Assembly: GCA_034231615.1 (NCBI GenBank)
Contig: CM067311.1
Coordinates: 23,822,967 to 23,886,966 of the forward strand
Source of the DNA: Meghimatium bilineatum
Lineage: Eukaryota; Mollusca; Gastropoda; Stylommatophora; Philomycidae
Direction: 5' to 3'
DNA length: 64,000 bases
Shown here: positions 35,969 through 45,460 of the stretch, piece after piece
Position numbering within the stretch: the stretch's first letter is position 1
How the letters are laid out: each line of letters opens with the position of its first letter
Notes under the pieces: model-generated
Told to the model about the DNA's origin: nothing
Database searches by the model: none
The model's input: only the letters and a program-made list of their open reading frames with translations
Translations under genes and position numbers: made by a program

Positions 35969-36100
35969 TAACAAAGACAGAACTACAAGAACATTCCCTT
36001 ATATTTCTAAGGTTAATTTCTTGCATTTATTAAAATGTCCTGTTGCATTGACAGTCATATTAAATTTGAGTGCACATGTTGAAGAAATAAAAGATGTTAC

Positions 36101-36285
36101 CACAACTGTGATGTTGATGATGTTGCCCTGTCCCATCAAAGTGTTGTTGTCGTGAACAGGAGTACATGCTGGAACTAGTCCTGGCGTCACAATATGGACA
36201 ATCTTCGTTACTGCTGGTGTTATCTAAACTTTGAGACCTTGTCCGATTGACAAGACACGGCTTTGAACGGGGTGTGCCTTTTGAA
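36101..36285 (-). CDS. BTBD10: BTBD10 coding exon 2
   Basis: This 185-nt exon has acceptor TTTTGAAG and donor TGTG|GTAACA. It encodes SSKGTPRSKPCLVNRTRSQS followed by LDNTSSNEDCPYCDARTSSS and ends in a His/Gln-rich run. It is part of the low-complexity region ahead of the BTB domain. The CPYC pair resembles half a zinc site but lacks a partner. Support comes from the open frame, matched phases on both sides and position; the sequence itself is poorly conserved in the family. Confidence 0.75.
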
Positions 36286-36364
36286 CTTCAAAAAAGACAA
36301 AAAGTAGATGAGTTAAATATGCATGATTCGAACTTGAAAATAGATAAGTAGAATAAACTATTAT

Positions 36365-37860
36365 CTATCCCCAGGTGGTGCTATTGTAGCTCCCACACTT
36401 GTTGTTGAGCATAGGGGTTTGTGAAGGAGATGTAGTGTTATGTTCTAGAGCTAGATGTGTCGCTCTGGTTGAGGTGTAGCCTTGTTTATTCAGAATGGTC
36501 TTGATGTTGTCTATCCATCTTTTCCTCCACCAGCTCTTGGCTCTGTATCCTGATTCCATCTTGTTATAAGCTCCCATGGTAAGTTGATCGTTCATCCTCA
36601 TAAGATGTCCAAACTATTTTATCTGTTGTCTCTCTATATATTCGAAGCATGATGATATACCTATTATCTTCCTGAAGTTCTCACTGTGCATTTGGTCGTG
36701 TCTAGTGACTCCAATAGCCTTCCTTAGACATTTCATTATACAAGTGTCGATCTTTCCCTTATGTGTAGATGTCATCTGTTTCTTTACTTCCATGTTGATT
36801 TTTGGGTGCAATAGCAAAGGTGACAGCTGATATGTCACAGCATTTGCCTTTTGGCATCTTGTTTCTATCTATCAAATTGTCCATCCTCTGTAATGATACT
36901 CCCTAGGTACTTGAACTCTTTAATTGTTTTATTTTTGTGTTCTTGATTGGGATATTTAAGTGATCTGTTGATCTCGTTATTTACTTTGGTTTCTGTCTTT
37001 TGTGTGTTAATCCATATGTTGTATTTATTGCATATTCTTGATAGTGAGTTGATGTGAATTTACAGTTTTTCTTCATCACCATATATGATGCTTTGTTCAT
37101 CAGTGAAAAGCAGTTCATTTAGTTCATTGTTAAGCTGTTCATTCCTTGTTATTTCATTTTCTGTGCTGTTATTATCTCATTTTGTGTTTCTTTTATAATT
37201 CTGTCTATGTAAACATTCAATAGGATAGGCGACAGCACACATCCCTGTCTGACTCCTTTTTTGCTATGAATGTTTCTGATACTCCATGTGTTGTTCTCAC
37301 CTTGCTTTGGCTTTTTTTGTATTAAGTTTTGGTGTTGTATAATAGTTGTCCCTTGATTCCATATATGTTTAGTTTTTTGTAATATTCCATAGCTTTTTAA
37401 CGTAGTTATCTAAAGGTAAATAGTGCATCTTGCTCCTCATCTGAAACCAAACTGGGCAGAGCTTAGTTGTTGTTCTAAGATGTATCTTGTTCTTTGTTAT
37501 AGTATTTTAGCATATATTTTCCCAATGTAATTGTGATGCTGCAATAGGTTTCCCATTATTTTTTTGCCTTTATTTTTCCATATTGGAACTATAATTAGGT
37601 TTTGACAGGCTACTGGGACTGTATTTCTTCCCTTTTTTCAAAAATATTCTGTTCAGTCACTTTTCACCTATCTCTACACATTATAATTGCTTTGTTTGGT
37701 TTTCAGTCTCCTCCTGGTGATTTATTTTGTTGCTATTTTGAATTGCTTTTTCTATTTCTATTCTGTTCAGTCACTTCCCACCTATCTCTACACATTATAA
37801 TTGATTTGTTTGGTATTCAGTCCCCACCTGGTGATTTATTTTTGGTGCTATTTTGAATTG
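36365..37860 (-). mobile_element. LINE relic with reverse transcriptase remnant
   Basis: The minus strand carries a broken RT (near 37200-37260: GVRQGCVLSPILLNVYIDRI, the RT domain block before the YxDD box) and C-terminal pieces at 36365-36838 (AKSWWRKRWIDNIKTILNKQ). Numerous stops show decay. A local duplication of about 115 bp (37644-37758 and 37759-37873, about 90% alike) lies at its upstream end. It is in BTBD10 intron 1. Confidence 0.75.
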
Positions 37861-38159
37861 CTTTTTCTTGTTCTATTTATCGCAGGCTCTGGGGTTTTTT
37901 TGGTCCTGTACTGTATATGTGTATTGTACTGTAGTATTCAGGTTGTATAATTCTTGGAAGTATTCTTTCCATCTGTTCTTTCTTTCGTTTCTATTTAATA
38001 TTGAGTTTCTCTCTGTAGTAGATAAACAGATGAATTAAATGTGCATAATTGAAAATTAGATGAATTACTTCAGCATTCAAGAGCTGGCACTAACTTTATT
38101 GATAGACCAGTAGAGATGCACAGTAACTTTCAGCAGTTGAAGAGTGCATGATAATCTAC

Positions 38160-38740
38160 CCCCTTTCTCATTCTTCCATGATTATCAAATGTTATGTTAT
38201 GTTCCTCCAGGGCCATAGGCGGCGCATAGGGCAGAAACCATAGATTTCCATTTCTGTCTTTGTGTTGCCAGGTCTTTCAATTGTTGCATGTTGTTTAGGT
38301 TCATTGACATGCCTTCTCTATTAATGGTTCTTCGTAGAGTTTCTCTAGGTCTCCCTCTTCTTCTTAATCCAGGTGGCACCCAATATAGTGACTGCTGGGG
38401 AATTCTTAGGCTGTTCATTCTGAGAACATGGCCAATGTAAGTCCAACACCTTTGTCTAATGAAGGAAGATATATAGGTTTGTTTGCTTTCCTCTCTTATA
38501 GTAGTGTTAGATTTAAAGTCACTCCACTTAACATTCAGAATGGTACATAGGCATTTGTTTTCAAAGGAGTCTAGTCTCTTATCTGTGGCTTTCCAACTTT
38601 CGCATCCATATGATAGAATAGGGCTTGATCAAAAATCTTGCTTGATCACATGCTTGATCAAAAATTTCTCAATATTAATGATTCATCCGATTTCCTCCAA
38701 CTTTGTCAATGGCATCAGCTCTCTCATTTCCTATAATCCC
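38160..38740 (-). mobile_element. LINE C-terminal relic
   Basis: The minus-strand frame at 38197-38418 reads YWVPPGLRRRGRPRETLRRT and ends with WKSMVSALCAAYGPGG, a textbook LINE C-terminus of the 'RRRGRPRxTWRRT...W..LC' kind. Upstream the frame is broken. It ends about 0.2 kb from BTBD10 coding exon 1. Confidence 0.8.
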
Positions 38741-38921
38741 ATAGTGGGTAACTGAAGAATTATGTTTGAGCTTCCTTTGAAGTTTTTCAGTTCTAGTCAT
38801 AACTTTGTGTATTTTTCTTTCATTTTTTCTTGTTTTGGGTACAATTATAAAGTATCAATACATACAAATTTAAACTCAATAATTAAAAATGTGCTTTAAA
38901 AAGTATCACTGGGAAACAAAC

Positions 38922-39043
38922 CTTGACTTTTTTATGCAAGTTTTCTTGCGCTCATCGGTATCTGAGATATCTGAGTCACTGCTGTGGTAATCGTATTCTC
39001 TGCGATATCTGTCTTGAGACATGTGATGACGCTGACTTGCCAT
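38922..39043 (-). CDS. BTBD10: BTBD10 coding exon 1
   Basis: The exon encodes the first 40 residues plus two bases. The ATG at 39043-39041 opens MASQRHHMSQDRYRREYDYH, followed by an acidic-serine stretch SSDSDISDTDERKK. The composition suits the disordered N-terminus of BTBD10-type proteins, but there is no motif to prove it. The donor is AAG|GTTTGT. It is assigned because its phase (two bases over) matches exon 2 exactly and both encode Ser/Arg-rich sequence. The true start could lie further upstream if a 5' exon exists. Confidence 0.7.
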
Positions 39044-39183
39044 GGACGTACCATTGATGTGGTCAACGTGATAATAATACACATTCAGATTTCAGAATGA
39101 GTGACAAAAATAAATCTGAAAATAGACAAGAGATATCATTAGGTATCATGGTATTTCTCATTAGGTATCATGGTATTTCTCAG

Positions 39184-39372
39184 TATTCTTCCTCTTCTGA
39201 GTTGATCCTCAAAATCCTGAAGATTGGCAGAATCTGGTCCGGAGAATGTAGTGAATTATGTCAAGGTCTACAGTTTTGCTGCAATATCTGTGTCTTTCGA
39301 CTTGACACATCCTAATTCAGCATGACTTTTGGATCGTTTTTATATATTAGATGGGACAACCAATTCTACCCC
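39184..39372 (-). mobile_element. SINE family B fragment
   Basis: Reverse copy of the 3' two thirds, just upstream of the BTBD10 start codon. It is preceded by a 23-bp tandem duplication (TAGGTATCATGGTATTTCTC, 39140-39183). Confidence 0.75.
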
Positions 39373-39389
39373 ATTCTCAGTATTATTTT

Positions 39390-39652
39390 CCCTCTATTCT
39401 TCTGCATGTGTTCTCAAACTCCTGCACATTAGCAGGATGCAGCCAGAACATAATGCATTGTCATGGTTTAAAACTGCTGTGATAGCTATGCCTTTCTGCC
39501 TGAGACATCCAATTTCAGCATGTCTTCTGGGTCACTTTGACTGTCTATGGGATGGGACAGCCACATCCATCTTAGTAGCCTCTTATGACATGCATGTAGT
39601 CTAAACAGTGATGCTATTTCTAGCTCCCCTTTCAGGACTAGGCAACACCTGG
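39390..39652 (-). mobile_element. SINE family B copy
   Basis: Near full-length reverse copy from TTCTGCATGTGTTCTCAAAC to CAACACCTGGCC. It lies between BTBD10 coding exon 1 and the full-length LINE, so it may overlap the promoter or 5' UTR. Confidence 0.85.
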
Positions 39653-39782
39653 CCGATTAACAGGAAGATAACAAAATGCAAACACTCAAATATATAAGAT
39701 GTCACTTTAGAAACAGTTAGAGAACCACTGTTAAAATTAATGTAGTATCTTCTTCTTCTTCTTTCGTTCACTTGAAACATGT

Positions 39783-42700
39783 CTATATCTGCAATTTTGT
39801 CTCCTTAATAAAACTCACTGTCTTTTTTAGTTCATACAGTGTCCCATAGAGCTTTGATTCCAGTGTTGTTTCCTCTGGCCAATATGTCTGCCTCAGCGTT
39901 TCATGCTCAGAACACTCTTGAAGTATATGTTTGGCACTCTGTGCTGCCTGTCCACATGTACACATGGCCGTGTTGCCAATCTTGAACTTTGTATACATGT
40001 GACTGCGGAGTCGGTTGTGTCCTGTTCTGAGACGTAGAATTATAACTTGTTCTGATCTGTTCATAATGTGATAGTCATCTTGTGTTGGTGTTTGTGGCTT
40101 TCTTATTGACTTGATCATCTGTTTTTTCTGATGGTAGGTGATTGGTATATCTGGTTGATCTTCGGCAGCACCTTCCTTAGCCAGTTGGTCTGCTTTTTCA
40201 TTTCCTGGTATTCCACAGTGAGAGGGTATCCACTGCATGGTTACCCTATACTGGTAAGACAATTCGCTAAGTAGTTTTTTCAAGTCTGTTAGTTTTCCAG
40301 ACTGGAGAGCTTGAAGCACTGACCTTGCATCTGTCAGGAATACCACAGGCTGTAGGTCAGAGTTGGAGTTCAGCAGTTTTTTAGCTGCCACAGTAATTGC
40401 CTGGATTTCTGCATCATAATTATTGCAGAATTTTCCTGTCGGTGTTCTGATTGTATCTCTAGGCTTGTGTGGATATTCTATATATACACCTGCACCTCCA
40501 TTCCTCACAGCATTCTGTGCTGACCCATCTGTGTATACTCTGACCCATATATCTTGTGGATATTCCTCGTCCAGGAAACTGAGGGTGGCTGTCCTCCGCT
40601 GCACACTGTTCTGTTCGTCCTCGCTTAGTATTCCTTTCACATGGGTCTGAATGTATATTGGCATTCCATGCCTTTCACTCCATGGGGTTTGTTCTGGTAC
40701 AGACCTTAAGGGGCTGTCAACTTCAGGTAGGTCTGTAAGTTGTCTACGGAGTCGTTTAGCTTGATGGATAAAGCTGCTTCTTTTCAGTCGCCCCATTGCT
40801 AGGTTTTGGAATCTTTCCTTCATTGGATGACTTGGCATACACTGAAACTTTTCCGCTTGAATTAGTACTTTTGTGTCTCTGCGTTCGCCAAGTGTTTGCA
40901 TTCTTCCCATTTTCTGCATCTCTGCTATGGGTGTTGATTTCATTGCTCCCAACATTATTCTAAGTGCCTGGTTTTGCACTTTATCTAGATCTTGTAATGT
41001 GGTGTTTGATGCAGGACACCACGCAGCTGAACCATATTCCAGGTGTGGTCTTATGCCTTGCTGGTAAACTTTACTGAGTATATTCCCACTGGCTCCCCAT
41101 GTGGTTCCACTTAGTTTTCTCAGGATAGCTAACTTCCTCCTGGCTTTTGTTGTTGCTTTGTTTATGTGCTGCTTCCATGTCAGCTTATCATCAAAAGTAA
41201 CTCCGAGGTATGTTGGTTGTTTGTCTTCTTTCAAGAGCTCTCCGTCTATCTTGATATGACCAGCTTTTTGTTTTGGTGAGAGGGTAAAGAGTGTAGTGCT
41301 GCACTTATCTGTGTTAATGCTGACACACCATCTATTTGCCCATAAGGTTAAGGCATCGATAGCTCTTTGTATTTGTTTAGTGGCCACTGTCGCATGTTCT
41401 TCCGTGCACCAGATCACCAGGTCGTCAGCATACATTGCCACTTTGATCCCGTGTGGTAGTTCAGCAACTAGGTCATTGATGTAAACCAAGAAAAGTGTGG
41501 GTGACAGGACTCCTCCCTGGGGGACTCCATGACGCAGTAGGACTTTCTTGCTTTTGCGACCATCTAATTGTACCCTGGCTCTTCTATTATGCAGGTATGC
41601 TTTTACCCATTTGTACATTCTTGAGCTAACCCTGCAATTTCGCAATTTCTTTAGGAGCCCTTCTTTCCAGACCTTATCAAATGCTTTCCTGAGGTCTATC
41701 CATGCTGCTAGTACCAGTTTCTTATCTTGGAAGGCATCCTCAATCTCTTGGGAGAGGTAGGTTGCCTGATCTTCAGTAGAGTAGCACTGTCTGAAACCTG
41801 CTTGCTGTGATACCAGAAGGTTTTCACTTTCAAGGTACCACTGCATCCTAAGATTGATAATGCGTTCCATTGTTTTGCATAGACAGCTTGTGAGGCTGAT
41901 GGGCCTGTAGTTGGAGACTGTGTTGCCATCTTTTCCTGATTTGAGGAGAGGTATCATTATTGCTTCTCTCCATGCCTGTGGTACATTACCTGTGGACCAG
42001 CTTGTGTTAAAGATTTGCAGCAGCTTTGCTCTTGCTGCAATTCCCAGGTTTCTAATCATTTCATTGGACACTCCATCAGCTCCAGGGGACTTTTTCATTT
42101 TCAATTTGGATATTGCATGCTCCAGTTCTCTCATTGTGATTGGTGCCTCCATGACTTCAGGTATAGGTTCGTCTTGTCCAATGTTTTGCTGGTTCACTCG
42201 AACCTCCTGTTGTTTGTCTGGGCTGACTTTGACATTATTGTCTTCTGCAAAGGAATCTGCAAAGTAATCAGCTGCATGTTTACCTGTTAAAATGTTTTTA
42301 TCTTTATAAAGTGTGATCCTGGTATTTCTCCCTGTACCTTCATCATTTAGTTGTTTTACAAGTTTCCATAATTTCCTAGTATCTCTTTCTAGGTTCAACG
42401 ACTCTGTCTTTTCTTTCCAGCTGTTCCGTCTGGCTTGTAACTTGGCTCTTTGAAATTTAGCCTTTGTTTGCTGATATTTGTTGTGATGTTCTTGGCTAGG
42501 TCTGTTCTCAGCCTGCTGTCTAGATGTTTCCATCTCATTTTGCAGCTTTTCCAGTTCATCATTCCAGTAGGGTTTGTAGTTTTTGCGTGCCCCCCTGGGT
42601 ATGGTTTTACTAGCAGCATGTAGTATACATCTATTAAATTCACTCACTGCTCTATTGATGTCTTTGTTCAAGTTCATGTCCTTAGCTAGAACACTGGTTA

Positions 42701-43421
42701 AATGCTGGTACATTTTCCAGTCTGCCCTCTTATAGTTCCACCTAGTGAGCGTGCTGCTGTCCTTGATATATTCATTGTGAATTTCCAGAAATACTGGTCT
42801 GTGGTCACTACCCCCAAGCTGCTTTCCAACGACACGTGTGATGTTCCATTCCAGGCCTGGTGAGTAGAATGCCAGGTCTGGTGTAGAGGTGGTGTGCCAT
42901 GCTCTCGAGTAGAAGGTTGGTGAGTCAGCTGGCTGGTTAATAAGAATGAGATTATTTTCATCCTGCCAGCTCTCAAGTTCCTCACCTCTCTTGTCGATAT
43001 GATCGTAGCCCCAGCTCTGAGAGTGGCTGTTGAAGTCACCACACACCATAAGCCTTTCTTTGTCTGGAATTGTGTCTAGTGCCAATGGTTTATCATTTGG
43101 GCAGTAGTAGTTCAGGAGATGGAATTCTGCACTGTCTGTTTTTAGGTGGAGCATCTGGTATTCTGCCCCGTCCATGTATACTTCCAGCTGACATGCGCTG
43201 ATATTGTTTTTAACTAGTGTCAAAATTCCACCCTTTCGCCTGTCTTTTCGGTCAGATCGGTAGCACTGGTAGCCTCTGATTTTGAAGGCTATGTCGCTGC
43301 TGAGGTGTGTTTCTTGGATACAGCATATATTAACTTGTTCTTCACTGAGGACATTTTCAAGTTCCAATTTTTTGCTGTATCCATCTCTTTTACTGTTGAC
43401 ACCCTCAGCATTCCAGTGCAT
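39783..43421 (-). CDS. LINE polyprotein: endonuclease, reverse transcriptase, RNase H, zinc finger
   Basis: The 1,212-residue ORF carries an apurinic-type endonuclease (about 1-215: HWNAEGVNS, CIQETHLS, CGDFNSH near 127, GGSDHRPVF). The reverse transcriptase follows (about 440-740: KSPGADGVSNEM, AAWIDLRKAFDKVW, QGGVLSPTLFLVYINDL, catalytic YADD near 664). RNase H comes next (about 955-1085: VYTDGSAQNA, WIPSHCGIPGNEKADQLAKE), then a C-terminal finger MCTCGQAAQSAKHILQEC near 1152. These are the parts needed for target-primed reverse transcription. No internal stop is seen. The frame is also open upstream to an ATG at 43607 except for one TGA at 43484-43482, so the ancestral protein probably had about 62 more residues. 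Confidence 0.95.
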   Translation of the reverse strand: MHWNAEGVNSKRDGYSKKLELENVLSEEQVNICCIQETHLSSDIAFKIRGYQCYRSDRKDRRKGGILTLVKNNISACQLEVYMDGAEYQMLHLKTDSAEFHLLNYYCPNDKPLALDTIPDKERLMVCGDFNSHSQSWGYDHIDKRGEELESWQDENNLILINQPADSPTFYSRAWHTTSTPDLAFYSPGLEWNITRVVGKQLGGSDHRPVFLEIHNEYIKDSSTLTRWNYKRADWKMYQHLTSVLAKDMNLNKDINRAVSEFNRCILHAASKTIPRGARKNYKPYWNDELEKLQNEMETSRQQAENRPSQEHHNKYQQTKAKFQRAKLQARRNSWKEKTESLNLERDTRKLWKLVKQLNDEGTGRNTRITLYKDKNILTGKHAADYFADSFAEDNNVKVSPDKQQEVRVNQQNIGQDEPIPEVMEAPITMRELEHAISKLKMKKSPGADGVSNEMIRNLGIAARAKLLQIFNTSWSTGNVPQAWREAIMIPLLKSGKDGNTVSNYRPISLTSCLCKTMERIINLRMQWYLESENLLVSQQAGFRQCYSTEDQATYLSQEIEDAFQDKKLVLAAWIDLRKAFDKVWKEGLLKKLRNCRVSSRMYKWVKAYLHNRRARVQLDGRKSKKVLLRHGVPQGGVLSPTLFLVYINDLVAELPHGIKVAMYADDLVIWCTEEHATVATKQIQRAIDALTLWANRWCVSINTDKCSTTLFTLSPKQKAGHIKIDGELLKEDKQPTYLGVTFDDKLTWKQHINKATTKARRKLAILRKLSGTTWGASGNILSKVYQQGIRPHLEYGSAAWCPASNTTLQDLDKVQNQALRIMLGAMKSTPIAEMQKMGRMQTLGERRDTKVLIQAEKFQCMPSHPMKERFQNLAMGRLKRSSFIHQAKRLRRQLTDLPEVDSPLRSVPEQTPWSERHGMPIYIQTHVKGILSEDEQNSVQRRTATLSFLDEEYPQDIWVRVYTDGSAQNAVRNGGAGVYIEYPHKPRDTIRTPTGKFCNNYDAEIQAITVAAKKLLNSNSDLQPVVFLTDARSVLQALQSGKLTDLKKLLSELSYQYRVTMQWIPSHCGIPGNEKADQLAKEGAAEDQPDIPITYHQKKQMIKSIRKPQTPTQDDYHIMNRSEQVIILRLRTGHNRLRSHMYTKFKIGNTAMCTCGQAAQSAKHILQECSEHETLRQTYWPEETTLESKLYGTLYELKKTVSFIKETKLQI

Positions 43422-43481
43422 TATTTTTATTGGTCGTTTGTTTGTTTGGCCAGTAGCTCTATTCCCTTGCCTCCTGGCTCC

Positions 43482-43607
43482 TCAGGGCAATTGAGAAGGA
43501 CTTCCAGTAACTGAAGTTGGGCCCTTTCGAGGTATAGGGCCCGGCACCGTCCCTGCCTGAACGTCCGCCACAGGGCAGGCACCATAACGTTTATTAGATG
43601 CAGACAT
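43482..43607 (-). pseudogene. N-terminal extension of the LINE ORF cut by one TGA
   Basis: In the same frame as the main ORF, an ATG at 43607-43605 starts MSASNKRYGACPVADVQAGT and continues through GPIPRKGPTSVTGSPSQLP to TGA at 43484-43482. The frame then runs open into the 1,212-residue ORF. The second LINE at 52.8 kb shows GPLASKGPTQSTG at the equivalent place, just before its endonuclease, so this stretch is probably real coding sequence interrupted by one nonsense codon in this copy. Reinitiation at 43421 is the other possibility. Confidence 0.65.
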
Positions 43608-43728
43608 GTTTCCATTGTGTTTTATGCGTGGCAACCTGATTATCTGTGCGCCTTTTGGCTGGTTGCCTCCGTCTTCAGCACTCTGCTTACTTGGGCCGGA
43701 CTATGGTCCTGCTCGAGTGGGAGTGCCC

Positions 43729-43803
43729 GACCAGTCTTAGTTTCCAGCCTCTGATGGCTGAACTAAGCCCCATCACCACTTCAAGGTTCTGGCCTCGATG
43801 GGG
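43729..43803 (-). ncRNA. Candidate HDV-like self-cleaving ribozyme at LINE 5' end
   Basis: Numbering from the first base of the element (43803), the transcript can form the nested double pseudoknot of hepatitis-delta-like ribozymes. P1 is CCCCAUC 1-7 with GAUGGGG 30-36. P2 is GGCCAG 10-15 with CUGGUC 70-75 (one G-U). P3 is ACC 17-19 with GGU 27-29, loop of 7. P4 is CAGCC 44-48 with GGCUG 55-59. The joining strand CUAAG 64-68 matches the catalytic C-N-A-A pattern. Predicted cleavage falls exactly at the TSD-defined 5' boundary. Against it: position 1 is C rather than G, and CUUAGUU 37-43 can pair with AACUAAG 62-68, hiding the active site. Confidence 0.45.
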
Positions 43804-43814
43804 TAATGTAGTAT

Positions 43815-45185
43815 GACACTGTAGTATTCACATTGTAATGGATCCTGGTAAATTAGTCAAGTGTCACGAAGAGAGGGATAGAAGATCATGTTGCTTCACA
43901 ACTCCCCATTTTTGAGGGTTTTTAATAGTTAAGTTAGTGATGCCATCATATTTTGTATCTTTAATTTATTCTGTCTCTTCTATCCATGACTTTTTCAGTG
44001 GTTACTAAATCTTTAGTTAAGCTTTACTTTTCTCATCATATGCCCTAGTGTTACTTGATCCTGGTATAATTTATCATCTCAACTTAATGGGGGTGACCAA
44101 GAGTGAGGGAAAAAAATGTGTTCAATATGTGACTGGGACTCTGTGCTACGTCAACATACTCATAGATGGTTGCTGGAATTGAGAGAATTTCTGATCATGA
44201 TGCTGGTTTATAATCAAGAATTAAAAAAAAACTGTACGTGAACTAAGTCTATTCAGCTGGCATCTATTCACCTTGCAACTTGAGTCAAGTTGCGAGGCGA
44301 AGAGGTGCAAACTGATTAGCCTGGTCTGCTGCCTTGTGATTTTTTTTTTCAATAGCTTTCTTCTTAATTATATTATAATTATTGATTAATAAAAAAACAC
44401 AGAATTGCATTGAAGTATTTTACTTGTAGTCCAAGTACCACAAATTGTATACTATTCGGCCTAGACCTAATAATAAGAATCCTATATGTAAGTGTAGGCC
44501 TATATATGTTGTCATATCATGTTGTCAAATATATGGATTCATTTATTTATTATTAATATTGGTTATGGACAGGCCAAAGCAGACTCATGGAATAAAAATG
44601 TGTTTAAATGATAATACTTGGATGTAATTCTGTGATAGCCATATACATTCAGTGTAACATTGACATAACTGCCAAGGCTTAGGCCTTGACAAATAAGACC
44701 TAACAGCAAAATCTGATTTTTTACGTGCTGTTTCCAACATTGTTGCGATTTTTATTGGTCACTATAGGCTAGTAAAATATATATTACTTTTTGTACCGTC
44801 TATGGTACCTGCCTGCCCATGCTAACTGACGAAATGTATGGAAATAATCGAAAACACAATATAAAAAGACTGATTTTGCTTTGTTCTTTGTTTTGATTCT
44901 TCTGTTATGTCTTATTTTGCAATTGGTCATGCTTACTTAGGGCCTATGTCCTACATAGATTACATACTTATAAATTGGGTATGCTGACTAAATGATGGCA
45001 TATTATGCTGGTCATGGATGCTAGGTCTAGTTTAGTAACTGTGTAAGAGTAGTAATACTATTGCACTACACTACAGGTGAGTAGGCTACATGGTATCACA
45101 ATGAGACATTTGGTGCAGAAAGATCTCTATACATCTCTATCCTCTACCATCCTGATGAGTTTGAAAACCTCGCACCCTGTCCATT
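43815..45185. other. Upstream of BTBD10, nothing recognised
   Basis: AT-rich, no ORF with motifs. A noncoding first exon of BTBD10 could lie here or beyond the LINE; no promoter motif could be assigned. Confidence 0.45.
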
Positions 45186-45189
45186 CTTC

Positions 45190-45460
45190 AAATAATATTA
45201 TGTTATTATGACAGCTGGAGAGGAGATGGGCACCACTAGCTAAACCTTTTTCCCACTGAAATACTACAATGGATAATTAAGAAGCAGAGGAGGACAAATA
45301 AAGACATGGACAGACAACATCAAGGAATGGACAGGGCTAGATATTTCCACACTCATCTGCATCGCTGAGGATAGAATTCGCTGGAGGACTCTGTGTGCTG
45401 AAGCTTCCAATGTGGTACCCCTACGACCCTGAAGGGTTATGGGTTTTATTGATATTGATT
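45190..45460 (+). mobile_element. RTE-like LINE 3' end
   Basis: The plus strand reads RTKTWTDNIKEWTG then ICIAEDRIRWRTLCAEASNV, followed by a TTGATTGATTGA tail. A near-identical copy of the last 80 bp lies at 49915-50025, so the 3' end and tail are defined by two copies. Confidence 0.75.

Larger units (their letters stand above)
39749..43803 (-). mobile_element. Full-length LINE, I-group (ingi-like), 4,055 bp
   Basis: This non-LTR retrotransposon is bounded by an 11-bp perfect target-site duplication TAATGTAGTAT (39738-39748 and 43804-43814). The 3' end, on the left, is a GAA repeat after AAGTGAACGAAAG. The layout in its own sense is a 5' UTR of about 200 nt beginning CCCCATCGAGG, one long ORF (endonuclease, reverse transcriptase, RNase H, C2HC finger) and a very short 3' UTR. 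A single long ORF with RNase H points to an ingi-like member of the I group; the clade call is inference. It lies in the same orientation as BTBD10, upstream of it. Confidence 0.95.

Noticed and set aside
37602-37856. Duplicated hydrophobic ORF
   Set aside because: Produced by a local DNA duplication of about 115 bp in T-rich LINE relic sequence; no coding support.
39783-43421. Intact host gene with endonuclease and RNase H domains
   Set aside because: The TSD, GAA tail, lack of introns and related copies show it is a retrotransposon ORF.
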